A DNA stretch of 18,191 nucleotides from CAZAGT01 sp964484515. GTDB taxonomy: Bacteria > Desulfobacterota > DSM-4660 > Desulfatiglandales > HGW-15. The stretch spans positions 1-18,191 of the forward strand of contig CAZAGT010000066.1 of assembly GCA_964484515.1 (NCBI GenBank), written 5' to 3'. Under the pieces are notes generated by a model that worked only from the letters and a program-made list of their open reading frames with translations, was not told the DNA's origin and did not search any database. Below, in pieces: positions 7,248 through 13,806 of this stretch. Both the position numbers and the translations under genes were made by a program. Positions within the stretch are counted from its first letter, which is position 1, and every line of letters starts with the position of its first letter.

Positions 7248-7466
7248 ATGCCCATTTATGAATATCGATGTAAGAAGTGTGAGACGGAATTTGAGTGCCT
7301 GGTCCTTGGCAGCGACAATGACGTCACATGCCCGGACTGCCAGACTGAAAGAGTTGAGCGCTTAATGTCGGCGTGCAGCTTCAAGAGCAGTGGCAACTAC
7401 TCTTCTTCGGCCGGTTCATCCGGGTGCTCGACCTGTTCAGGCGGCCACTGCAGCACCTGTCACTAA
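7248..7466 (+). CDS. FmdB-family zinc-ribbon protein
   Basis: A 72-aa small protein that opens with the family hallmark MPIYEYRCKKC. C8-X2-C11 and C28-X2-C31 form a zinc ribbon (CPDC). The rest is a Ser/Gly-rich linker ending in a second Cys/His cluster (CSTCSGGHCSTCH), as seen in many FmdB-like proteins. The function is not established; proposed roles include regulation of transcription. The start at ATG 7248 has a strong GGAGG at 7234-7238. It is followed by a 334-bp repeat-filled gap, so it may be the last gene of the gmhA transcript. Confidence 0.92.
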   Translation: MPIYEYRCKKCETEFECLVLGSDNDVTCPDCQTERVERLMSACSFKSSGNYSSSAGSSGCSTCSGGHCSTCH

Positions 7467-7511
7467 TCGTAGACTGAGGGACGGGGAAACCCGGCAGGAA
7501 CGATCGCTTTT

Positions 7512-7783
7512 GAGACTGTCGAATAACCGGACTTTGAGAGGCTGATGGAAAATGCCCGCATGCAAGGCTTTCGAAACCGGGGAGCCGAGGGAAGGGAAGG
7601 TAAAGAAATCCCGAGGAACGAGGCGGCCAAATCTTCGAGCATTAGGTTTGAGGTTGGAGGTTTGAGGCAAAAAGGCAAGAGACTTCTATCACCAAGCCCT
7701 TGAGCCTTGAGTGTCTGCAGCAGTGACGAGGCATGAGAGTAATCCCGCTGCCGTCGGGGCAGATGGGCGTTTTCCGACAGCTT
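7512..7783 (+). repeat. Dispersed element with terminal inverted repeats, copy 1 (MITE-like)
   Basis: The left end GACTGTCGAATAACCGG (from 7514) and the complement of the right end (GCTGTCGGAAAACGCCC, 7766-7782) form imperfect terminal inverted repeats of about 14 bp. The left 75 bp, including GAGAGGCTGATGGAAAATG, and the right block GCAGTGACGAGG...GGGCAGATGGGCGTTTTCC match the reverse complement of 15909-16138. The interior differs: copy 2 has a small perfect hairpin where this copy carries the heptamer module at 7645. No transposase is encoded, so any mobility would be in trans. It fills most of the fmdB-ispF gap, and its right end stops just before the ispF ribosome site. Confidence 0.7.
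7645..7711 (+). repeat. Heptamer-repeat module 2 (inside the TIR element, upstream of ispF)
   Basis: The left arm is GGTTTGA, GGTTGGA, GGTTTGA, GG (7645-7667). After an A-rich spacer, the right side contains AAGCCC, TTGAGCC and TTGAG (7695-7711). The 7-nt period and GG-initial units match the modules before gmhA and cysS. This one replaces the interior hairpin of the surrounding inverted-repeat element. Confidence 0.6.
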
Positions 7784-7800
7784 GTTTAGGGGATGTTAGG

Positions 7801-8283
7801 GTGTTTCGCGTAGGTTTCGGATACGATGTTCACCGGCTTATCAAGGGACGGGCTCTGATCATCGGCGGATGTCACATTCCTCATCAACTTGGACTGCTGG
7901 GCCATTCCGACGCGGATGTCTTGACCCATGCCATTATCGACGCCATCCTGGGCGCCCTCGGCAAGGGGGACATCGGCAAGCACTTTCCGGATACAGATCC
8001 TGCGTACGAAGGCGCGGACAGCCTCCTGCTTCTTGAACAGGTCGTGCAATCCGTCAGGGAAGGTGGTTATCGGGTCAATAACGTCGACAGCACGGTCGTT
8101 GCCCAAGAACCGAAATTGGCGTCCCATATCCGGGAGATGAAAAAGAATATCGCCGCGGTCCTGGGCCTCCAAAGGGAGCGGGTCAACATCAAGGCGAGCA
8201 CCACGGAAGGGTTGGGGCCGGCCGGCCGCCTGGAGGGGATTGAGGCCTACGCCGTGGTGAGCCTTGTTGCCATCCAACCATGA
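7801..8283 (+). CDS. ispF: 2-C-methyl-D-erythritol 2,4-cyclodiphosphate synthase
   Basis: Fifth enzyme of the MEP isoprenoid pathway; it cyclises CDP-methylerythritol 2-phosphate with loss of CMP. The 160-aa length is normal. Zinc ligands are visible as D9 and H11 in GYDVH and H43 in LTHAIIDA, and the family blocks GHSDADV (34-40), GDIGKHFPDTD (56-66) and KASTTEGLG (131-139) are intact. The open frame extends upstream to 7711, but that part lies within repeat DNA. GTG 7801 gives the family N-terminus FRVGFGYDVH and has AGGGGA at 7788-7793. Its usual partner ispD is not present here. cysS follows after a 293-bp gap; ispF and cysS are neighbours in many bacteria. Confidence 0.95.
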   Translation: MFRVGFGYDVHRLIKGRALIIGGCHIPHQLGLLGHSDADVLTHAIIDAILGALGKGDIGKHFPDTDPAYEGADSLLLLEQVVQSVREGGYRVNNVDSTVVAQEPKLASHIREMKKNIAAVLGLQRERVNIKASTTEGLGPAGRLEGIEAYAVVSLVAIQP

Positions 8284-8347
8284 TGTCTAAGCGAGGTCTT
8301 ACTAAATTCAGAAACATGCCGGTCTTCGTCTGGGCAAGGCGGCACCA

Positions 8348-8446
8348 GGATCGAGGTTCGAGGACCGAGGATCGAGGAATAAATGAAAGGGTTAAAGCAC
8401 CTCTTTTCTTTCTTTGCCTTCAGCCTTTTACCTTCGACCTACGGCC
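8348..8446 (+). repeat. Heptamer-repeat module 3 (upstream of cysS)
   Basis: This is the clearest member. The left arm has four in-register 7-mers, GGATCGA, GGTTCGA, GGACCGA, GGATCGA, then GGA (8348-8378). The right arm has five, CTTTGCC, TTCAGCC, TTTTACC, TTCGACC, TACGGCC (8412-8446). Complementing the right arm gives GG-initial 7-mers, so the two arms can form an imperfect long hairpin. The spacer is purine-rich then pyrimidine-rich. The open frame that covers it (8280-8534) looks spurious. Confidence 0.65.
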
Positions 8447-8576
8447 TATTCTTGTTGGCTGCCCGTGGAAGCTTGTGCTGAACCCCGCCAAGGCCCGACC
8501 TAAGGGAAAACACGCATTTCACGGTCGACACTGATTCGGAGCTAAGACGCGTCATGTTGTGCTGGAGAGATGGTTC

Positions 8577-10028
8577 ATGAGTATCCGATTGTACAACACG
8601 GCTACCCACCGCAAAGAGACCTTTACACCGCTCCAAGAGGGTAAAGTGGGTATGTACGTGTGTGGCGTGACCGTCTACGATCTTTGCCACATCGGCCACG
8701 CTCGCTCGGCCATTGTGTTCGACGTCTTGGTGAGGTATCTCCGCGCCCGCGGTTTCGAAGTGACCTATGTCCGCAACTTTACCGACGTGGATGACAAGAT
8801 CATCGCAAGGGCAAACGAGGTTGGCGAAGACCCCAAGGTCATCGCAGAGACGTACATCGATGCCTTTTACGAGGACATGGACAAAATCGGTGTCTTGAAG
8901 GCCGACATCGAGCCAAGGGCCACCGAACATATCGACGGCATGATCGACATGATCAAGACCCTGATCGAGAAGGGGTATGCCTATGTCGAAGACGGTGACG
9001 TCTACTATTCAGTGTTAGCCCTCAAAGACTACGGCAACCTCTCCGGACGTCGCCTGGAAGACATGCACGCGGGCAGCCGGATCACCGTGGACGAACGTAA
9101 GCGCCATCCCATGGATTTTGCCCTTTGGAAAAGCGCCAAGCCGGACGAGCCCCAGTGGCCGAGCCCCTGGGGACCTGGCCGGCCGGGCTGGCATATGGAG
9201 TGCTCGGTTATGAGCAATCACTTCCTGGGGCCGACCTTTGACATCCACGGCGGCGGCCAAGATCTCCTCTTTCCGCACCACGAAAACGAGAGGGCCCAGT
9301 CGATTGCGGCCAACGAGGCGGAGTTTGCCCGCTACTGGGTCCATAACGGCTTCGTGACCGTAGACTCTGAGAAGATGTCCAAATCCCTGGGAAATTTCTT
9401 GACCATCCGCGACGCCCTGGCGCTCTATCATCCGGAGGTCCTGCGCCTCTTTCTCCTCTCAAAGCACTACCGCAGTCCACTCGATTTCGCCAAGGACGCC
9501 GTGCTGGATGCCCAATCAGGCCTGGTCCGCATGTATCGGACCGTGGAGCGGCTAGAAGCTGAGACCGAGGCAGCGCCTGAAGTCTCGGTCGGGCAAACAA
9601 AGGGCCTATTAGCCGGAAAGCAGGACGACCCCTTCCTGGGTCCCTTTACCGCAGCCATGGACGACGACCTCAACACGGCCGGTGCCATCGGCCTCCTGTT
9701 CGAAAGGGTCAAAAAAATCAACAAACTGCTGGATGGCGACCAGGGACAGGCCCGCATGGAACAACTAAGGCGGGAGCAGCAGAATCTCTTTTTGGCCGCT
9801 CGGGTCCTCGGGCTCCTGGAGGAGAAGCCCGCCGAATTCTTTCGGAAGATCTCAACGTCCGATGGGCAGGTCGATGCCGATGAGATCGAGGGCCTGATCC
9901 AGGAACGTTCCGCGGCCAGGGCCGCTCGGGATTGGGCCAAGGCGGACGCTATCCGGGACCAGCTTCAGGAAAAGGGGGTTGTCCTGGAGGACGGGCCTAA
10001 GGGCACGACCTGGAGATTTGATGTTTGA
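8577..10028 (+). CDS. cysS: Cysteinyl-tRNA synthetase
   Basis: Class I aminoacyl-tRNA synthetase that charges tRNA-Cys. The 483-aa protein has HIGH (residues 38-41) and KMSKS (266-270) ATP-binding motifs. The zinc ligands C29, C209, H234 and E238 correspond to the E. coli zinc site. The C-terminal region (about 350-483) matches the anticodon-recognition helices, including DDLNTAGAIGLLFE. The start at ATG 8577 is supported by GGAGAG at 8564-8569. An in-frame GTG at 8559 would add six residues with no ribosome site. The last 8 nt overlap the start of uvrB, so the two are probably translationally coupled. Confidence 0.97.
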   Translation: MSIRLYNTATHRKETFTPLQEGKVGMYVCGVTVYDLCHIGHARSAIVFDVLVRYLRARGFEVTYVRNFTDVDDKIIARANEVGEDPKVIAETYIDAFYEDMDKIGVLKADIEPRATEHIDGMIDMIKTLIEKGYAYVEDGDVYYSVLALKDYGNLSGRRLEDMHAGSRITVDERKRHPMDFALWKSAKPDEPQWPSPWGPGRPGWHMECSVMSNHFLGPTFDIHGGGQDLLFPHHENERAQSIAANEAEFARYWVHNGFVTVDSEKMSKSLGNFLTIRDALALYHPEVLRLFLLSKHYRSPLDFAKDAVLDAQSGLVRMYRTVERLEAETEAAPEVSVGQTKGLLAGKQDDPFLGPFTAAMDDDLNTAGAIGLLFERVKKINKLLDGDQGQARMEQLRREQQNLFLAARVLGLLEEKPAEFFRKISTSDGQVDADEIEGLIQERSAARAARDWAKADAIRDQLQEKGVVLEDGPKGTTWRFDV

Positions 10029-12006
10029 ACTCGTGTCCGAGCTGGAGCCCTGCGGCGACCAGCCCCATGCCATAGATACACTTGCCCGCGGCGTCGATGA
10101 TGGCCTTGCCCACCAGGTCCTCCTCGGTGTAACCGGCTCGGGCAAGACCTACACCATGGCCCGTGTCATCGCCCGCGTGCAAAGGCCCGCCCTGATCATC
10201 GCACCGAACAAGACCCTGGCAGCCCAGCTCTTCGGCGAACTCCGGAGCTTCTTCCCCCACAACGCCGTCGAGTATTTCGTCAGCTACTACGACTACTACC
10301 AACCTGAAGCGTACATTCCCCAAACCGACACCTACATCCAAAAGGATGCCCATATCAACGATCACATCGACAAGATGCGTCATTCCGCCACCCGGTCGCT
10401 CCTTGACCGGGATGACGTGATTATCGTGGCCAGCGTCTCCTGTATCTATGGCCTGGGTTCACCCGAAGTCTACCACGACATGATCCTGTACGTAGAGAAG
10501 GACGGCCCTCTGTCGCGGGAGGAGACCATCGAAAAACTGGTCGCCATCCATTATGAACGCGGAGAGATCGATTTTTTCAGGGGGCGGTTTCGTGTCCGCG
10601 GAGACGTCCTGGACATCTACCCGGCCCACGAGGAAGATCGCGCCGTACGGCTCCATTTCTTCGGTGACGTGGTTGAGACCATCCAGGAAATCGACCCCCT
10701 GACTGGAAAGACGATCCGAGAGCTCAATCGCCTGACGATCTATCCTGCCACCCATTACGTGACCACGGTCGATATCAGGGAAAGGGCGATCGAGAATATC
10801 AAGGAGGAGCTCAAGCAGCGGATCGATTTTTTTCGCTCCCACAACCAACTCCTTGAGGCCCAGCGGGTCGAGGAGCGAACCCTGTTCGACCTGGAAATGA
10901 TGATCGAGATGGGCTACTGCCACGGCATCGAAAACTATTCGCGGCACCTGACCGGCAGGGCCCCCGGCGAGCCGCCGCCCACGCTGCTCGACTATTTCCC
11001 CAAGGATTTCCTCACGATCATCGACGAGAGCCATATCACGATCCCACAACTGAATGGGATGTACAACGGCGACCGGTCGCGTAAGGAGACCCTCGTCAGA
11101 TTCGGCTTCCGCCTTCCATCCGCCCTGGACAACAGGCCGCTCAAGTTTGAGGAATTTGTCGCCCGGGTCAAACAGGCGATCTACGTCTCGGCGACACCGG
11201 GACCCTATGAGTTGGAGCGGTCGGAGATGTTGGCCGAACAGATCATACGGCCCACCGGCCTGGTGGACCCGGAGATCCTGGTGCTGCCGGCCACGAACCA
11301 GGTGGACGACCTGCTGGGTCACATCCGGGAACGGGTGAGACGAAACGAGCGGACCCTGGTGACGACCCTGACCAAGAACATGGCCGAGGACCTGACCGAC
11401 TACTACGCGGACTTGGGGGTCCGGGTGCGTTATCTCCACTCCGACATCAAGACCCTCGAGCGCATGGATATTATCAGGGAGCTGCGGCTGGGGGCCTTCG
11501 ATGTGCTGGTCGGCATCAATCTCCTGCGGGAGGGTCTCGATTTACCCGAGGTCTCGCTGGTGGCCATCCTGGACGCCGATAAGGAGGGGTTCCTCCGTTC
11601 CGAGCGTTCCTTGATCCAGACCTGCGGGCGGGCGGCCCGCAACCTCAACGGCACCGTGATCCTTTACGCCGATACCGTCACGGGTTCCATGGCCAGGGCG
11701 ATAGATGAAAGCCATCGTCGTCGCCAGATCCAGCTTGCCTACAACGAGGAACACGGGATCACGCCCGCCTCGATCCAGAAGAACATCGAGGACATCCTCG
11801 GTTCGGCCTATGAGGCCGACTACGTGACGATTCCGGCCGTGGCCGAGGAGGCGGCTGAATACCTCACGCCTGAGGCGATCCAGAAGATGGTCAAGGAACT
11901 GCACAAGAAGATGACGGCGGCTGCCAAGAAGATGGCCTTCGAAGAGGCCGCCGTGTACCGGGACGAGATCCGAGCCCTGGAGCAAAAGGAACTCGAATTG
12001 CGCTAG
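10021..12006 (+). CDS. uvrB: Excinuclease ABC subunit B
   Basis: DNA-damage verification subunit of nucleotide excision repair; it loads with UvrA and recruits UvrC. The 661-aa product has Walker A GVTGSGKT (residues 36-43), the beta-hairpin region YYDYYQPEAYIPQTDTYIQKD (about 89-109), DESH (335-338), the helicase motifs around TLTKNMAEDLTDYY and INLLREGLDLPEVSLVAILDADKEGF, and a C-terminal UVR domain (about 620-655) that binds UvrC. ATG 10021 fits the family start (MFELVSELEP.GDQP) and has GGAG at 10012-10015; upstream codons belong to cysS in another frame. It is the last gene of the plus-strand series and converges on the lipoprotein gene. Confidence 0.98.
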   Translation: MFELVSELEPCGDQPHAIDTLARGVDDGLAHQVLLGVTGSGKTYTMARVIARVQRPALIIAPNKTLAAQLFGELRSFFPHNAVEYFVSYYDYYQPEAYIPQTDTYIQKDAHINDHIDKMRHSATRSLLDRDDVIIVASVSCIYGLGSPEVYHDMILYVEKDGPLSREETIEKLVAIHYERGEIDFFRGRFRVRGDVLDIYPAHEEDRAVRLHFFGDVVETIQEIDPLTGKTIRELNRLTIYPATHYVTTVDIRERAIENIKEELKQRIDFFRSHNQLLEAQRVEERTLFDLEMMIEMGYCHGIENYSRHLTGRAPGEPPPTLLDYFPKDFLTIIDESHITIPQLNGMYNGDRSRKETLVRFGFRLPSALDNRPLKFEEFVARVKQAIYVSATPGPYELERSEMLAEQIIRPTGLVDPEILVLPATNQVDDLLGHIRERVRRNERTLVTTLTKNMAEDLTDYYADLGVRVRYLHSDIKTLERMDIIRELRLGAFDVLVGINLLREGLDLPEVSLVAILDADKEGFLRSERSLIQTCGRAARNLNGTVILYADTVTGSMARAIDESHRRRQIQLAYNEEHGITPASIQKNIEDILGSAYEADYVTIPAVAEEAAEYLTPEAIQKMVKELHKKMTAAAKKMAFEEAAVYRDEIRALEQKELELR

Positions 12007-12086
12007 GGGCGCAAATGCTGTACACAAACCCGTTCACCTAGGGCGCCGATTGCGGGATCCTTAGAACCATATCCGACGTGAAAGCC

Positions 12087-12122
12087 AAAAAACGGGGTTG
12101 AGCACGAAGTGCCCAACCCCGT
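12087..12122 (-). terminator. Rho-independent terminator of the OmpA-type lipoprotein gene
   Basis: ACGGGGTTG (12092-12100) pairs perfectly with CAACCCCGT (12114-12122). Inside it GCAC pairs with GTGC around a GAA triloop (GAA/TTC). On the minus strand the stem is followed directly by six T residues (complement of 12087-12092). This is a textbook terminator for the gene that ends at 12159. On the plus strand there is no T-run, so it would stop uvrB transcripts only weakly. Confidence 0.9.
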
Positions 12123-12158
12123 CATCGTCATGTGATGTCCGACTATGCGAACGTTGGC

Positions 12159-13568
12159 TTATTCGGATGCTCGCAGTTCCGCTCTACGGTTCTGAGCACG
12201 ACCGGCAGCGGTCTCGTTCGACGCAATCGGTCGGGAGTATCCGTACCCTACCGTGGTGATACGATAGTCCTCCACGCCCTTGCGGAGCAGGTACTGCTTG
12301 ACCGCATTGGCGCGTCTTTCCGAGAGCCCCATGTTATAGCTTTCCGTTCCGGTACTGTCGGTGTGGCCGGCAATTTCCGCCCGGGCGCCTGGATTATCCT
12401 TCAAGTACGCCGCGAAATCGTCCAGGGTCCGATAGTAGGCCGGCTTGATGTTCCACTTGTCGAAGTCGAAGTAGACCACCGATGCGGACGTCAACGGACA
12501 CCCTCTTTCATTGACCGCCACACCCACGGGCGTGTCGGGACAGTCATCCATGTAATCGGGGACACCGTCCATGTCGCTGTCCAATGGGCAACCCTCGCTA
12601 TTGACCTCGACGCCCTTCGGGGTGTCCGGACACCGATCCAAATAATCGTCTACGCCGTCCCCATCTGAGTCAAACGGGCAACCCAAATCATCCACCTGGA
12701 CGCCCGAAGGCGTATCCGGGCAGATGTCGATGTCATCGGGCACACCGTCACCGTCCGAATCGGCAGGACAACCTACTTCGTCGACCGTGATTCCGGGAGC
12801 CGTATTAGGGCATTTATCCATGTCGTCGGGCACGCCGTCGCGATCGGAATCGCGGTACAGTAAGATCTTGGCGACAAATTCGGCCATGCCCTCAGGAGAC
12901 ATGATGGCGTCGGCGTTCACCTTGATCCCGCAGCCGCTGGCATCAGCGATCTGGGCGAGGGTGAGGCTGCCGCCGTCATCGTCGCCCACGAGAACCGTGT
13001 GAATACAAATCCGATCACCCCAGCCTGCTTTCATAGCCCGGACTTCATCCATCGGATCTCCCATGGTCTTACCGTCGCTGACGATGACCACGGCGATGTT
13101 CCCTCGCGCGGCCTGCAGGTCTTCGGTCGCTTCCTGAAGCGCCTTGTCCAAGAAGCTTGCGCCCGATATCTTGACCGGCCAGATGGCGTTCTCGATGCCT
13201 TCTCTTGAATAGGGGGCGATTGGGGCCTCCATGACCGTTCCCGTCTCTACCGGCCAGAGCTTCTTCTTAAACGTGCGGAACCCGGCAGTCAGATCCAAAC
13301 CATCCGGGATCGTCTGATTCATGCGGCTTATGACCTTCTTGGCCACATCGAGTTTTTTCTCATAGACATACTCTTCCCCCATGGAGCTCGAGGCATCCAT
13401 GATGATCATGAGATTCTGGACTTTCTGAATATATAAGCCGTCTTCCAATTCCGAGCTGAGATCATAGGGTTGAAATTCCGTCTCGGGCTGTTGGACCTGT
13501 GGCGCAGCACACGCCAGCAAACCCCCCAACATGATAAAAGCCAACATCTTCAGATACTTATTTGCCAT
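12159..13568 (-). CDS. Outer-membrane lipoprotein: VWA domain, TSP3 repeats, OmpA peptidoglycan-binding domain
   Basis: A 469-aa protein with a lipoprotein signal: a hydrophobic segment ending in LLAC, C20 being the lipidated residue; Ala at +2 favours the outer membrane. Residues about 50-235 form a von Willebrand A domain with the MIDAS motif DASSS (58-62) and VSDG (164-167). Residues 240-359 are four nearly identical 30-residue thrombospondin-type-3 units, each with DSDxDGVxD and CPxTxxGxxV..xGCP, predicted to bind calcium. The C-terminal OmpA domain has VYFDFDKWNIKP, GHTDSTG (401-407) and LSERRANAV, which anchor peptidoglycan. It may act in envelope-peptidoglycan linkage with an adhesive or sensing domain (inference). 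The start has GGGAGG just upstream (complement of 13578-13583). It is a single-gene unit with its own promoter and terminator, divergent from the molybdoenzyme gene. Confidence 0.93.
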   Translation of the reverse strand: MANKYLKMLAFIMLGGLLACAAPQVQQPETEFQPYDLSSELEDGLYIQKVQNLMIIMDASSSMGEEYVYEKKLDVAKKVISRMNQTIPDGLDLTAGFRTFKKKLWPVETGTVMEAPIAPYSREGIENAIWPVKISGASFLDKALQEATEDLQAARGNIAVVIVSDGKTMGDPMDEVRAMKAGWGDRICIHTVLVGDDDGGSLTLAQIADASGCGIKVNADAIMSPEGMAEFVAKILLYRDSDRDGVPDDMDKCPNTAPGITVDEVGCPADSDGDGVPDDIDICPDTPSGVQVDDLGCPFDSDGDGVDDYLDRCPDTPKGVEVNSEGCPLDSDMDGVPDYMDDCPDTPVGVAVNERGCPLTSASVVYFDFDKWNIKPAYYRTLDDFAAYLKDNPGARAEIAGHTDSTGTESYNMGLSERRANAVKQYLLRKGVEDYRITTVGYGYSRPIASNETAAGRAQNRRAELRASE

Positions 13569-13657
13569 ACTCTTTTCCTCCCTCTACGAGTTTACCAAGT
13601 TAATAAGAAATCCTCCTTTTCTAATCAAGAAAGCAACAATCCCCAATTACCCATAAA

Positions 13658-13685
13658 TCTATACGAAACAAGCTTAATTATTCAA
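13658..13685 (-). promoter_or_regulatory. Candidate promoter of the VWA/OmpA lipoprotein gene
   Basis: On the minus strand TTGAAT (13680-13685) and TATAGA (13658-13663) are separated by 16 bp, each matching four of six consensus bases, about 90 nt upstream of the start codon. The surrounding DNA is clearly more A/T-rich than the flanking genes, as expected for a divergent promoter region. Confidence 0.4.
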
Positions 13686-13723
13686 CCACAATTTGCAAGA
13701 GCTTTCTTTCATTTTCCTTTGGC

Positions 13724-13772
13724 GGCTATCATAGAACACCCATCTGCCCTGATCCTCCCTCTGACGACTTGC
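13724..13772 (-). repeat. Degenerate fragment of the TIR element
   Basis: GGCTATCATAGAACACCCATCTGCC resembles the end of copy 2 (GGCTGTCGGAAAACGCCCATCTGCC) with a few changes and small indels. A CCTC-rich stretch after it is loosely like the adjoining CCTCATCCCTCGTCAC block. Only one end is recognisable. It lies about 35 nt before the molybdoenzyme start. Confidence 0.4.
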
Positions 13773-13806
13773 CTAAAGGCGTGCCGGCAGGTAAGAATGG
13801 ATTCAT

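Noticed and set aside
5460..8446. CRISPR array from the regularly spaced repeats
   Set aside because: Units are 7 nt and degenerate, spacers are not of uniform length, the modules are thousands of bases apart, and no cas gene is present.
8280..8534. 84-codon open frame after ispF
   Set aside because: It translates the heptamer-repeat module (RGSRTEDRG, LQPFTFDLRP), a typical spurious product of such repeats.
10459..11439. 326-codon open frame on the minus strand
   Set aside because: It lies wholly inside uvrB, whose motifs are unmistakable in the plus frame. No family features are visible in the antisense translation.
12132..12668. 178-codon plus-strand open frame
   Set aside because: It is antisense to the OmpA and TSP3 part of the lipoprotein gene and covers its terminator. 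It has no independent evidence.
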